Counted from the stretch's first letter, positions 17,897 through 27,952 are shown. The stretch: 64,000 nucleotides of DNA from an uncultured Dehalococcoidia bacterium (GCA_903844845.1 CAIMVG010000009.1:96775-160774); one strand, 5' to 3'. Program-made: numbers and translations. Notes: generated from the letters alone by a model not told the origin.

Positions 17897-18124
17897 TTAG
17901 TCTAATTCAAAAGGATTAATTTGCGGCGCAACAGCCTTCCGGCTACTCAAACCTACGTATCCGCACTGAAGACAATGCGCCAGCAGATCACCGTCCTCTG
18001 TATCTAAAAATACATCTCCTTGGCATCTGGGACAACCATCCAGATTCCAATTGCGGGAGGTGGTGCCGTTATATCCAGTTATGTGTTGTTCGGAATGTCT
18101 TTTGGTTTCTATCGATTTATTCAT
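17897..18124 (-). CDS. Small zinc-ribbon protein
   Basis: 75 residues. One zinc ribbon formed by CPRCQGDVFLD and AHCLQCGY, spaced by an acidic turn TEDGD, as in transcription-factor-like ribbons. The start at 18124 is preceded by GGAG at 8 nt; an upstream ATG at 18154 has none. No partner domain. Function unknown; regulator or RNA-binding role is possible. Confidence 0.65.
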   Translation of the reverse strand: MNKSIETKRHSEQHITGYNGTTSRNWNLDGCPRCQGDVFLDTEDGDLLAHCLQCGYVGLSSRKAVAPQINPFELD

Positions 18125-18296
18125 ATAATTCTCCGTTATAAGCATATTTAACAATATGTTATCAGGCTAACATGAGACAGTCTGTGATTTGGGTTACCAT
18201 TTTAACGTGGTTTGTGTAAGCTAGAAGCTGAATATTTAAGACACAACAATCGTAGTTATCCGCCCGCGGGGTTAGACTTTTCAGTCGGCCTTTATT

Positions 18297-18941
18297 ATGA
18301 TTGATAAGATGCAGCCGAAAGAAGAAACCCGCCCAAGCGCCCTCCTGCTTTTAGGGCCTACCGGTTCAGGCAAAACACCGCTCGGGCAGATGATGGGAAA
18401 AAACGGGCTCTGGGGTTTTTCGTGCCTGCATTTCGATTTCGGCCAGGAGCTGAGGAACTCCATACAATCCTCCAATGCCTCCCTCGCACCTGAGGAACGC
18501 GAATTTGTTTCTCATGTCCTTAACACGGGCGCCCTTCTGGACGACGAACATTTCCCTATCGCGCTCAAGATATTCCAGGGTTTTTTGCGCACGCACGACG
18601 CTAACAAGCGCACCATCATCGTTCTTAACGGCCTGCCGCGTCACGGAGGCCAGGCCGAACGTATGGAGGAAATCGTGCGCATGCTCGCCGTCATAAACCT
18701 CGAATGCACGCCAGAAACCGTGATGCAGAGGATACTCACCGACGCGGGCGGTGACAGGGCGGGCAGGATAGATGATTCCCTCGAAGAAGTTAAACGGAAA
18801 CTCGATTTATTTTCCCTGCGGACCGCCCCTTTGGTGGATTATTACAGGAAAAAGCATATCGGGATTATTTCAGTAGAGGTAGGCATTGAGTCCAGTCCGG
18901 CAGAGATGCTGCAAAAAATCGAATATTCCGCGGCGGATTGA
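18297..18941 (+). CDS. Adenylate-kinase-like nucleotide kinase
   Basis: P-loop kinase of the adenylate kinase fold. Walker A GPTGSGKTPLG (20-27), NMP-binding region FDFGQELRNSIQ and TGALLDDE, then LNGLPRHGGQ in the place of the adk LDGFPR motif. The LID side has GGDRAGRIDDSLEEVKRKL and TAPLVDYYRKKHIG, matching the RxDD and YY segments of adk. At 214 residues it is the size of adk, but the motifs diverge and it lacks the usual zinc LID, so it may phosphorylate another nucleotide. No obvious Shine-Dalgarno. Confidence 0.75.
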   Translation: MIDKMQPKEETRPSALLLLGPTGSGKTPLGQMMGKNGLWGFSCLHFDFGQELRNSIQSSNASLAPEEREFVSHVLNTGALLDDEHFPIALKIFQGFLRTHDANKRTIIVLNGLPRHGGQAERMEEIVRMLAVINLECTPETVMQRILTDAGGDRAGRIDDSLEEVKRKLDLFSLRTAPLVDYYRKKHIGIISVEVGIESSPAEMLQKIEYSAAD

Positions 18942-19018
18942 CATGGGGCAATCCCGGCCTTAAATTTATTTATATCTGTTCACTCCCAAGCGCAGGGGCT
19001 TTTGAGTAAGGAGCAAAT

Positions 19019-21667
19019 ATGGAAAAACCCTGGGCGGCGACCAAGGAAGAGGTTCTTGAGTCGACACGTTCCAACCCCATGGCAGGTCTGTCCTCGTCAG
19101 AAGCACAAAAAAGGTTTATGGGGTCGGGCCCGAACCGCCTGGTAAAGCCGCGCGAGATCAGCCTGTTAGGCGTTTTCTGGGAAGAAGTCCGGGAACCGAT
19201 GATACTTCTTCTCCTGTTTGTCGGGGTGGTTTATTCCATTATCGGCTCTTCACGGGACGCGATAACTATATTCATCGTGATTATCGCCCTTGTTTTTACC
19301 GAAATACTTACCGAATACCGAGCTAAAAAAGCCATCATCGCGCTAAGGAAACTGGCTCCCCCCTCAACCCCAGTCCTCCGCGACGGAACTGTGAAGCGGA
19401 TGGCCGCTTTCGACGTCGTCGCCGGTGACGTGATCATCCTCGAAGTGGGGGAACGCGTTCCTGCTGACGGAAGAGTCATTGACTCTCTCGGGCTCGAAGC
19501 CGACGAATCGCCCCTCACCGGAGAATCCCTTGCCGTGGCCAAAGAAGACAAGCCTATTCCTCCAGAAACGCCTTTAGCAGAGCGGAACAACATGGTTTAC
19601 ACCGGCACAACCATCACCCGCGGGCGGGGAAAGATGGTGGTGACCGCTACCAGCATGCAGACCGAACTGGGCCGCATAACCGGACTGGTACTTGAAGCCA
19701 AAGAGCCAAAGACACCCCTTCAGCTTGCCATGAAGCAGCTCACGGGCCTGCTTGTGTGGGTAGCTGTCTCGTTTTCTGTTTTGATCCCGGTCATCGGCGT
19801 AATCGAGGGCAAAGATTACAAGACCATGATACTCACGGGCCTGTCGCTTTCGTTTGCGACTATCCCGGAAGAGCTGCCTATCATCATCACCATGGTGCTT
19901 GGAGTCGGAGCGCTGTCATTGTCCCGCAAACACGTGCTGATACGCCGATTGAGAGCAGCCGAAACCCTCGGCAGCGTGACGGTAATAGTTACGGACAAGA
20001 CGGGGACCATAACCGAAAACCGCATGACGCTGGCCAGCATCTCGACCATCGAGCCTAAAAATGCCGAACATCCGGGCGAAAAATTCACGGAACAGGAGAA
20101 ACTGGTACTGCGCATCGGCGCGATGACATCCAGCATCCACGAAGAGAACGAAGCCGGCGTCGGCGACCCGCTCGAGATAGCGCTTGTAAAAGCCGCCCGT
20201 TCGTATGGTGCCATGAACGACGAAAGCCTGGCAAAGCTCCACCCGGTCCGGGAATTCAGTTTCGATAACCAGCGAAAGATGATGTCCGTCGTTTTCTCGG
20301 GCGACGGCGAAACCCTGGTGTATGCCAAAGGCGCGCCCGAAGCTATACTTGCCCGTTCTACGAGTATGCTCCGTGGCGGTAAAGAAATGATTAAGACCCC
20401 GGCTGACGAGGGTTTTGTAAGCAAACAGGTTGAGGCGATGGCGGCAGGCGCCCTCCGTGTTATCGCCTTTGGCTACCTAAAAACGAGGCCAGGGGCCGCT
20501 TTGACCCAGGACGACGCTGAGGACGGCCTCGTTTTCGCGGGCATGGCCGGGTTCGACGATCCGCCGCGGGAAGGCGTGTCCGAAGCCCTAAAAATCACGA
20601 AACAGGCGGGGATACGCACAATCGTCGTTTCCGGCGACCATCCGCTAACGGTTCAAAAAGTAGCTGCAGAGGTTGGCCTCGACTCGGGTAAAGTTGTGAC
20701 AGGCGCCGAACTCGAGAAGATGGAAGACACGGCGCTCAAAGAGACGCTCAAGTCCGTTTCTCTTTATGCCCGCACCAATCCTGAACAGAAACTCAGGATA
20801 GTAAAAGCCCTCCAGGAGATGGATGAAATCGTCGCCGTGACCGGAGACGGCATCAACGACGCGCCGGCCCTCAAAACGGCCGATATAGGCATTGCCATGG
20901 GAGAAACAGGCACCGAGGTGGCCCGCGAGACAGCCGGCATGGTGCTAACAGACGACAGCTTCAATTCGGTGGCCCAGGGGGTGAGGGAAGGGCGCAAGAT
21001 TTTTGACAATCTGAAGAAAGGTGTTACGTATTACCTGAGCGTAAAGGTAGCGTTAATCTCGAGTTTCGTCGTACCCCTGGCACTCGGCATCGAATTGCCG
21101 TTTGCACCTATCCAGATAATCCTTCTGGAGCTTTTCATGGACCTTGCGGCTTCAGCGACCTTCGTGGCCGAACCCATAGAACCGGGCGCCATGAGTCTCC
21201 CGCCGAGGGGAAGAAAGGCGAAATTCGTGGACCGAGCCATGATAACTAAGCTCGGGATAGGAGCGGGAAGCCTGGCGGCGGCTGTTCTGGTCAATTACCT
21301 GGTCACCTGGTACGGCAATACTACGCTCATGCCGGCTGACAGGCTGGTGCTTGCCCAGACCATGGCGTTCGTGACCTGGCTGATAGGCCATATCTTCCTG
21401 GCTATGACCATGAGGTCGGAGCGAACACCCATCTGGAAGCAGGGGATATTCTCGAACAAGGTCATGTTGATATGGGCGGCGGCGGGCATCGCATTCCTGG
21501 TTATAGCAACAAACGTATCTGCGATACATCCCGCCATAAAAGTAACGGCCCTCGACGCCCGCGAGTGGGCGATGGCATTCGCTGTGCCTTTCGTGGCCAT
21601 CTTCTGGCAGGAGTTACGAAAAATGACACGGAAGCCCATCAATCCGCCTGGGAGGGAATTGACATAA
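19019..21667 (+). CDS. P2-type cation-transporting ATPase (Ca2+-ATPase-like)
   Basis: Membrane pump of 882 residues. N-terminal cation-ATPase domain (GLSSSEAQKRFMGSGPN), actuator motif TGES, membrane helix M4 with PEELP, phosphorylation site DKTGTITENRM with Asp326, nucleotide-binding segments and hinge TGDGINDAPALKTADIGIAMG. About ten membrane segments in total. The PEELP variant (instead of PEGLP) and no N-terminal metal-binding domain place it among bacterial Ca2+/Mn2+-like pumps; the ion is not proven. AAGGAG precedes the ATG. The 3' end is translationally linked to the MFS gene. Confidence 0.88.
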   Translation: MEKPWAATKEEVLESTRSNPMAGLSSSEAQKRFMGSGPNRLVKPREISLLGVFWEEVREPMILLLLFVGVVYSIIGSSRDAITIFIVIIALVFTEILTEYRAKKAIIALRKLAPPSTPVLRDGTVKRMAAFDVVAGDVIILEVGERVPADGRVIDSLGLEADESPLTGESLAVAKEDKPIPPETPLAERNNMVYTGTTITRGRGKMVVTATSMQTELGRITGLVLEAKEPKTPLQLAMKQLTGLLVWVAVSFSVLIPVIGVIEGKDYKTMILTGLSLSFATIPEELPIIITMVLGVGALSLSRKHVLIRRLRAAETLGSVTVIVTDKTGTITENRMTLASISTIEPKNAEHPGEKFTEQEKLVLRIGAMTSSIHEENEAGVGDPLEIALVKAARSYGAMNDESLAKLHPVREFSFDNQRKMMSVVFSGDGETLVYAKGAPEAILARSTSMLRGGKEMIKTPADEGFVSKQVEAMAAGALRVIAFGYLKTRPGAALTQDDAEDGLVFAGMAGFDDPPREGVSEALKITKQAGIRTIVVSGDHPLTVQKVAAEVGLDSGKVVTGAELEKMEDTALKETLKSVSLYARTNPEQKLRIVKALQEMDEIVAVTGDGINDAPALKTADIGIAMGETGTEVARETAGMVLTDDSFNSVAQGVREGRKIFDNLKKGVTYYLSVKVALISSFVVPLALGIELPFAPIQIILLELFMDLAASATFVAEPIEPGAMSLPPRGRKAKFVDRAMITKLGIGAGSLAAAVLVNYLVTWYGNTTLMPADRLVLAQTMAFVTWLIGHIFLAMTMRSERTPIWKQGIFSNKVMLIWAAAGIAFLVIATNVSAIHPAIKVTALDAREWAMAFAVPFVAIFWQELRKMTRKPINPPGRELT

Positions 21668-22881
21668 AAAGCAGAATCTCGCCTTTTTTGCTACTATGCA
21701 TCATGGGCGGACTGGCGATTTTCAGTTCGACTATCGCCAAGAATCCCGCCCTTCCGCTGTTCATCCGTTCGCTGGGCGTTCCTGTCGCCATAGTCGGCGT
21801 CATTGCCGCCGCTTCGACGATAGTCGGGATACTTGTAAGTTTTCCCGCAGGCATGCTCTCCGATATCATCGGCAGGCGCCCCGTGATTTTGACCGCGGCG
21901 TTTGTTTTCGCAACCGCCCCGTTCCTGTACCTTTTCATCACTTCGCCGTGGCAACTGGTGCTTGTGCGCGTATATCACGGGCTGGCTACAGCCATCCTCG
22001 GGCCCGTGGCACTCGCGGCCGTCGCCGACACATATGAGACAGGCCGCGGGGAACGCATGGGATGGTATTCCTCCGCGACGATGATAGGCCGTTTCCTGGC
22101 ACCGCTTATCGGCGGTATCCTGATATTCGGCGACAATTTCCGCTGGGTATACATCGCGAGCGGAGCCGCCGGGATACTGGCACTTGCCGCAGGTTTCAGG
22201 CTGCCGGATATATCTTCCGTACATGGTTCGCTCCGTGAAAATTTAATGCGGCAGCGCGGGAAATACGGCCAGGAGATTAGATTTATATTCCATCATGCGG
22301 GGATACTCTCCACCAGCCTGATAGAGGCGACACAATATTTTGCATACGGAGCCATTGAAACATTTTTACCCATCTATCTGCATGAAAAGCTGGGATATCC
22401 CGCCTGGAAGATAGGGGTGCTTTTTACAGCCCAGATACTGGCTGCCGCGTTCACCAAGCCGCTGATGGGGCGCCTTTCCGACCGTTACGGGCGGGTCCCC
22501 ATGATCGTCTCCGGTTTGGCGCTGGGAGGGGCGACGACGGTTTTGATCCTCATGTCGTCCAACTACTACGCGGTGTTGTTTCTGATTGCAGTCTTCGGTC
22601 TCGGGTTGGCCATCGTAACGGCTTCGACGTCGGCACTGGTGGCCGACCTTTGCCGGGCGAAGGGAAGGGGAGGTGCGATGGGGGTCCTTTCCGGCATCAT
22701 GGATGTAGGCCAGTCCAGCGGGCCTATCGTCGCGGGCGCTTTGATAGGGGCATATTCTTACCGCTCCACTTTCGCCATAGTGGGAGCGGGGATGTTCGTA
22801 ATCAGTATCATCTTCGGGATATTCATGCGGTCGGTGAAGTTCGAGAATGGCGGGGATGAGGGGCACAGGACGCCGCAATAA
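21664..22881 (+). CDS. MFS transporter
   Basis: Major facilitator with twelve predicted membrane segments, drug/efflux type. The loop 2-3 signature is GMLSDIIGRRPVIL and its second-half equivalent is GRLSDRYGRVPMIV. The start is unclear. In frame, GGAGG at 21651-21655 points 8 nt later to an ATA codon at 21664 that overlaps the TAA stop of the P-type ATPase gene. TTG at 21688 or ATG at 21703 (inside the first helix) are alternatives. A longer frame upstream overlaps the ATPase gene and is not protein-like. Possibly co-expressed with the ATPase. Confidence 0.85.
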   Translation: MKSRISPFLLLCIMGGLAIFSSTIAKNPALPLFIRSLGVPVAIVGVIAAASTIVGILVSFPAGMLSDIIGRRPVILTAAFVFATAPFLYLFITSPWQLVLVRVYHGLATAILGPVALAAVADTYETGRGERMGWYSSATMIGRFLAPLIGGILIFGDNFRWVYIASGAAGILALAAGFRLPDISSVHGSLRENLMRQRGKYGQEIRFIFHHAGILSTSLIEATQYFAYGAIETFLPIYLHEKLGYPAWKIGVLFTAQILAAAFTKPLMGRLSDRYGRVPMIVSGLALGGATTVLILMSSNYYAVLFLIAVFGLGLAIVTASTSALVADLCRAKGRGGAMGVLSGIMDVGQSSGPIVAGALIGAYSYRSTFAIVGAGMFVISIIFGIFMRSVKFENGGDEGHRTPQ

Positions 22882-23279
22882 TATCCGTAGGTGATGCAGG
22901 GACCATTCCGCTGCAAACACCCGGGTACAAGCAATCCCGACAATGATGATTAGTGTTCGCAGTTTTAATTTTGGCAGTCATTTGCCAGCTGTGAGGTTAC
23001 CGGATTGCCACAGCTCTTTCATGGCTTAGAAACGACATCAGTGCTGGAAGTTTGCAGGTTTGGCTTGACTCACGTATAATTACATAAAGAGTAATTGATA
23101 CAAGTGAACTATTTGCACCGCTTCAGATAACGTTCCTCCCGAAGCCCCTGCGCCGGGCAGGGCGCTTTTACCGTTCCGGCACATAGTTGTCTCTTCAATT
23201 ACACCCGTTTTATCCATTGCTTTATTGTGCCCCGTAACGGGCGGCCCGTTAAATATTTCAAAGGCAGGTTTTTCAGCAC
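22882..23279. other. Intergenic region before typA
   Basis: Nearly 400 nt without a supported gene. It contains a 6-bp hairpin CCCTGC / GCAGGG (23146-23162) followed by CGCTTTT, a weak terminator candidate, and TATAAT at 23074-23079. Nothing else recognised. Confidence 0.35.
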
Positions 23280-25100
23280 ATGATTTATCGAAATGACATC
23301 AGGAACATCGCTATCATCGCGCATGTCGACCACGGAAAGACGACCATGGTGGACGCATTGCTTAAACAAAGCCATATCTTCCGCGAAAACCAGGCCGTGA
23401 CCGACTGCGTGATGGACTCCAATCCTCAGGAACGCGAGCGCGGGATCACAATCATGGCCAAGAACACTGCCGTGACCTACAAGGGCATAAAGATAAACAT
23501 CATCGACACCCCCGGGCATGCCGATTTCAGCGGCGAAGTCGAGCGCGTCATAAGTATGGCAGACGGGTGCCTCCTGATGGTTGACGCTGTCGAAGGCCCG
23601 ATGCCCCAGACCAAATACGTTTTGAAACAGGCCCTCAAAAACGGGCTCAAACCGATCGTGGTGATCAATAAGATCGACCGCGAGAATGCCCGCATCGACG
23701 AGGTCTTCAAGCTGACCCAGGACCTTTTCATGGAATTGGCCACCAACGAGGACCAGCTTGATTTCCCTGTCCTGTATGCCAGCGGCCGCCAGGGGATCGT
23801 TGTCACCAAGCCCTTTCTGAGCGCCGGCAACGACGCCAGCGCCCTGTTTGAATGCATCATCGACAAGATCCCTCCACCGCGGATTGAGGAAGGCCCATTC
23901 CAGATGCTTGTTTCCAATCTGGATTACGACACCCACAAGGGCAAGATCTGCATCGGGCGCATATTCCGCGGCAAAATCTCTCCGAAAAGCAAGGTTGTCT
24001 GCATGTATGCCGACGATAGGCAGCGGTCGTTCGAAGTAGCCGAGGTCCTTACATACATGGGGCTCAAACGCATCGAGATCCCTGAGGGCCAGGCCGGCGA
24101 TATCGTCGCGGTCACGGGTATCTCGGAAGCCAATATCGGCGATACCCTCTCAAGCCCCGAAAAACCCGAAGCCCTGCACCGCATCGAGATAGGCGAACCG
24201 ACGGTAGAAATGACCATCGCTGTGAACACTTCTCCTTTCTCCGGCCGCGAGGGCAAGTTTTCAACGACACGGCAGATCCGCGAGCGGTTGTATAAAGAAC
24301 TCGAGGTCAACCTGAGCCTGCGGGTAGCCGACACAGAGAGCCCTGACACCTTCCTCATCAAGGGCCGCGGCGAACTTCACCTGGCCGTGCTCATCGAAAC
24401 GATGCGGCGCGAAGGTTTTGAATTCCAGGTTTCCAAGCCGGAAGCTATCACTAAGACCATCGACGGACAGCTTATGGAACCTGTCGAACTGCTCAGTATC
24501 GACGTACGCTCCGAGTATATCGGTGCCGTAACCGAGATGTTAGGCAAGCGGCAGGCCGAGATGCGCGACATGCACAACGACGGCCAGAACAACGTCCACC
24601 TTGAGTTCCGCATCCCGACCAAAGGCCTTATCGGGTTCCGCAGCGCTTTTATCACCGCCACACGCGGTGAAGGTGTTATGAACAGCCAGTTCACGGGTTA
24701 TGAACCCTGGAGGAAAGACATAGTTTCCCCGAGGAACGGCGTCATCGTTTCTTCGGAAGCAGGGGAAGCCGTCGCTTACGGCCTGAACAACGCTCAGGGC
24801 CGCGGGCTTACATTCGTGGGTCCGGGCACCGAGGTCTACGAGGGGATGATCATCGGGACCAACCCGCGCACGACGGACATCGCCATGAACGTGTGCAAGG
24901 AAAAGAAAAAGACCAATATCCGTTCTTCAACTTCTGATATCGCGGTCAAACTGACACCTCCTATCATTATGAGCCTCGAACAGTCTATCGACTTCATCAA
25001 TCGGGACGAACTGGTCGAAGTTACTCCCCAGAACATCCGCCTCAGGAAGAAAATCTTAAGTGAAACGATGAGACTCAGAGACAGGAAGAGCCCGGATTAA
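23280..25100 (+). CDS. typA: Translational GTPase TypA/BipA
   Basis: Ribosome-binding GTPase needed for assembly and stress growth, notably at low temperature. 606 residues, normal. G1 AHVDHGKTTMV, G2 region RERGITI, G3 DTPGHADF, G4 NKIDRENAR, then domains II, III and V, and the BipA-specific C-terminal domain (GLIGFRSAF, YGLNNAQGRG). No strong Shine-Dalgarno precedes the ATG. A strong terminator follows. The next gene is a cold-shock-type helicase, fitting a low-temperature theme. Confidence 0.96.
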   Translation: MIYRNDIRNIAIIAHVDHGKTTMVDALLKQSHIFRENQAVTDCVMDSNPQERERGITIMAKNTAVTYKGIKINIIDTPGHADFSGEVERVISMADGCLLMVDAVEGPMPQTKYVLKQALKNGLKPIVVINKIDRENARIDEVFKLTQDLFMELATNEDQLDFPVLYASGRQGIVVTKPFLSAGNDASALFECIIDKIPPPRIEEGPFQMLVSNLDYDTHKGKICIGRIFRGKISPKSKVVCMYADDRQRSFEVAEVLTYMGLKRIEIPEGQAGDIVAVTGISEANIGDTLSSPEKPEALHRIEIGEPTVEMTIAVNTSPFSGREGKFSTTRQIRERLYKELEVNLSLRVADTESPDTFLIKGRGELHLAVLIETMRREGFEFQVSKPEAITKTIDGQLMEPVELLSIDVRSEYIGAVTEMLGKRQAEMRDMHNDGQNNVHLEFRIPTKGLIGFRSAFITATRGEGVMNSQFTGYEPWRKDIVSPRNGVIVSSEAGEAVAYGLNNAQGRGLTFVGPGTEVYEGMIIGTNPRTTDIAMNVCKEKKKTNIRSSTSDIAVKLTPPIIMSLEQSIDFINRDELVEVTPQNIRLRKKILSETMRLRDRKSPD

Positions 25101-25145
25101 CGAGCCTTCAGCGCTCGGCTGGCAGCTATGGATGAATCACTCTCA

Positions 25146-25178
25146 AAGAAGCCCGCTTTTAAGCGGGCTTCTTCTTAT
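25146..25178 (+). terminator. Rho-independent terminator of typA
   Basis: 13-bp perfect stem AAGAAGCCCGCTT / AAGCGGGCTTCTT with a minimal TT loop, followed by CTTATTC. Confidence 0.85.
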
Positions 25179-25408
25179 TCAAAAATAAATGGACCACATC
25201 CCTGCACGTGGGCCGGTTCGACAGTTACGAAATGGCCCGCCTTATAATTTCCCTGTAATCAATGGGCGCGCCTCTATTCTGTCATTGTGGTGGTTCCGGG
25301 ATGTATCATGGGGCGGTATCAATCATTTAAAAGCCCGCCAAACGCGGCATTAAAAAACCGCGGATTTTGCACCTTACGAACGGAACTTTGCATAATGAAG
25401 CTTATCTG

Positions 25409-25535
25409 TGCTATAATTGATTATTAGTTCAAAGTTTTGGCCGTGCAATCTTCGTTGAATCTCCCCGGATTTTTCTTAAGACCCACTGACCCGAACTCTA
25501 ACTAAAATTAGTTATCAAGAGAGAGGTCTATCATT
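25409..25535 (+). promoter_or_regulatory. Promoter and conserved 5' leader of the zf-trcl helicase gene
   Basis: Extended -10 TGCTATAAT at 25409-25417 predicts a leader of about 110 nt. It carries TGACCCGAACTCTAACTA (25487-25504), which matches the leader of the zinc-ribbon gene at 17 of 18 positions. AGACC (25479-25483) can pair with GGTCT (25525-25529) next to the Shine-Dalgarno. A second hairpin AACTAA / TTAGTT lies between. Same arrangement as at 17129-17173. Confidence 0.6.
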
Positions 25536-27032
25536 TTGAGTTTCCAGGACAAATCCATCATATGCTCCGATTGCGGAGCGAGTTTCATCTTCAATGTAAG
25601 AGATCAGGAATTTTTCAAGTTAAAGGGTTTCCGTCAAGAACCAAAGCGTTGCCCGGATTGCCGTAAAAAGGTAAATGCCGAGCGTAAGCCGTTTAATTCT
25701 GTCATCCCTGCAGCAGTTCCCGTTCCAGCAATGGAAGATACCACCCCCATAATCGAACCGACCGCCCCCGGAGCGGCGGACTTTGAAGGTTTCGGTTTGA
25801 ATCCCGACGTTATGACCGGCGTCAAACTGTCCGGTTATACTGTTCCCACGGCCATCCAGTCAGCCGCCCTGCCCCACGCGCTCGCGGGCAAAGACGTAAT
25901 CGGGCTTGCCCAGACGGGCACAGGGAAAACCGCCGCATTCGTTCTCCCCATGCTTCAGAGGTTGGGAACACACAAGCGCGGCAATATCCGGTGTCTCGTG
26001 ATTTCACCCACACGTGAACTCGCCGAGCAGACCAACGAATCCATCGCATCGCTCGGCCGCAAGACCGGCATCCGCGGCATCTCGCTTTACGGCGGCGTCG
26101 GAATGTACCAGCAAGTGCGCAACATCCGCGACGGCGTGGATGTTGCAGTCGCCTGCCCCGGGCGCCTTCTCGACCATATCTGGCAGGGAAGCATCGACCT
26201 GTCGAGCGTCGAGTTGCTCGTCATCGACGAAGCGGACCGCATGTTCGATATGGGTTTCCTTCCGGACATCAAGCAGATCCTTAAATGCCTGCCCGAAACC
26301 AGGCAGACATTGTTATTCTCGGCAACCATGCCGCCCGACGTGCGCATCCTAATCAAGACGTACCTGAAAGACCCGGTAACGGTCCAGATAGGCCATGCCG
26401 CTCCTGCTTCGAGCGTTTCGCACGCGCTTTATCCCGTGAAGAAACACCTTAAGCCCGCACTGCTCGCGGCTTTACTGCGGCAGACCGAGACTGAATCGGT
26501 GGTTATATTCACCCGTACCAAGCACGGTGCTGAAAAAGTAGCCGATAACCTTGCAAGAAACGGCTTCGATGTGACTTCGCTCCAGGGCAACCTGGCGCAG
26601 GCGCGCAGGCAGGCCGCCATCGACAAATTCAAGGCAGGCAAGGTCAAGATCATGGTCGCGACGGACATCGCGGCCCGCGGCATCGACGTCCTCCGCATCT
26701 CGCACGTCATCAATTACGACATGCCTGATACGACCGATGCCTATACGCACCGCATCGGACGAACCGGTCGCATCGACAAGACGGGCGAAGCGTTCACTTT
26801 CGTCTGTCCGGAAGACGGCGAAATGGTCCGACAGGTAGAGCGCATACTGAACAAGAAAATCGAGCGGCGTATACTGCCCGGATTCGACTACACACTGGAA
26901 GCCCCGAAAGTAGACTCGACTGCACGCCCGATGATGCATCACCGTTTCAATAATTCCCCTGCCCCTTCTCCGGCCCGCCGTCCATACGGCGGCTACGCGA
27001 AGAAACCCGCTTTCTCAAGATCTGCCGCGTAA
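25536..27032 (+). CDS. DEAD-box RNA helicase with N-terminal zf-trcl zinc ribbon
   Basis: 498 residues. Zinc ribbon at 1-45 (Cys10, Cys13, Cys39, Cys42), acidic/proline linker, then the RecA-like helicase core: Q motif region LNPDVMTGVKLSGYTVPTAIQ, Walker A AQTGTGKT (125-132), PTRELAEQ, DEAD in VIDEADRMFDMG, SAT, TDIAARGIDV and HRIGRTGR. Short basic aromatic tail. RNA unwinding, likely in ribosome assembly or mRNA decay under cold stress (inference from family). Start codon is TTG at 25536 with GAGAGAGG upstream. The zinc domain repeats that of the gene at 17176. Confidence 0.92.
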   Translation: MSFQDKSIICSDCGASFIFNVRDQEFFKLKGFRQEPKRCPDCRKKVNAERKPFNSVIPAAVPVPAMEDTTPIIEPTAPGAADFEGFGLNPDVMTGVKLSGYTVPTAIQSAALPHALAGKDVIGLAQTGTGKTAAFVLPMLQRLGTHKRGNIRCLVISPTRELAEQTNESIASLGRKTGIRGISLYGGVGMYQQVRNIRDGVDVAVACPGRLLDHIWQGSIDLSSVELLVIDEADRMFDMGFLPDIKQILKCLPETRQTLLFSATMPPDVRILIKTYLKDPVTVQIGHAAPASSVSHALYPVKKHLKPALLAALLRQTETESVVIFTRTKHGAEKVADNLARNGFDVTSLQGNLAQARRQAAIDKFKAGKVKIMVATDIAARGIDVLRISHVINYDMPDTTDAYTHRIGRTGRIDKTGEAFTFVCPEDGEMVRQVERILNKKIERRILPGFDYTLEAPKVDSTARPMMHHRFNNSPAPSPARRPYGGYAKKPAFSRSAA

Positions 27033-27054
27033 AATAACCCGCAATCTCTGAAAT

Positions 27055-27089
27055 AAAAAGGGAGAAGACGGAAGTCCTCTCCCTTTTTT
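27055..27089 (+). terminator. Rho-independent terminator of the helicase gene
   Basis: Stem AAAAAGGGAGAAGAC / GTCCTCTCCCTTTTTT with one mismatch and a 4-nt loop, ending in a T-run. Confidence 0.85.
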
Positions 27090-27281
27090 GTATTCGAATC
27101 ATGTCTCTGCTCGAGGCGAAGCACACGGCAACTAACGGTATATCGTGTTAGCATCAATTTCGTGGCATCATAATATATTCCCACCCCAAACAGCACGCCC
27201 TGTTGTTATTTTTAGATTATTGGCGTAATATCTCTGTCCAGAAAATGGGGTTTTGGAATTATATTAGCCGGGGAGGCTTCT

Positions 27282-27952
27282 ATGTGCTTTTCTGCTCAAG
27301 CGAGTTTCACATCAGGCGCGGTTTTAACAACGATCGGTGTAGGGACCTTTAGACAAGCCGGTAAGTCCGACCGGAAATTATTCGCCGCGATCCCTTCTTA
27401 TTTGGTTTGCAGCAGCTTGCTGAAGGAGTCCTTTGGATCACTTTGAAATCAGGCGGGGAAGAGCTTGTTCAGAATGTCGCCGCTCACCTATTCCTGGTGG
27501 CTGCCCTGATCGTTTGGCCATTGATGGTGCCGGCGTCGATCTGGATGATGGAAGAAGTAAAAAAGCGAAAGAAAATATTGGCCGGCTTGATGGCGGCCGG
27601 AGGAATCCTCTCGTTGTTTTATACCATATGCCTCATCTTTTACAAGATAACCCCACAGATACAAAGTTTCCATATTGTTTATCTGAATAATTTCCCCAAC
27701 CTCCTGGCGGGAGGATCATTCGTGATATATTTCGCGGCTACCGTCGTATCCATCTTTGTCTCATCGGTAAAGCGAATGTGGCTTTTTGGGGTTTTGATAA
27801 CGATTTCTCTGGCTGTGACCGGTCTTTTCTACCAGGAGTACCTAACATCGGTATGGTGTTTCTTCGCGTCCCTGATGAGCGTCTCGATTTACTGGGTGCT
27901 CAGTGAATCTCGAAGCAGGGTAGATCAATTGACGACAGTATTTCAGAGATGA
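27282..27952 (+). pseudogene. DUF6629-like membrane protein gene with a one-base frameshift
   Basis: A perfect GGGGAGG precedes ATG 27282, which opens MCFSAQASFTSGAVLTTIGV and RQAGKSDRKLFAAIP, then runs out of frame. In the next frame, FLFGLQQLAEGVLWITLKSG continues without interruption to 27952 with about six membrane segments (181 residues). Joining them restores one protein of about 220 residues of the MCFSA-starting DUF6629 family. The shift falls in ATCCC at 27390-27394, where one missing C in a C-run explains it. It could be real decay, programmed slippage or a sequencing error. Confidence 0.75.
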
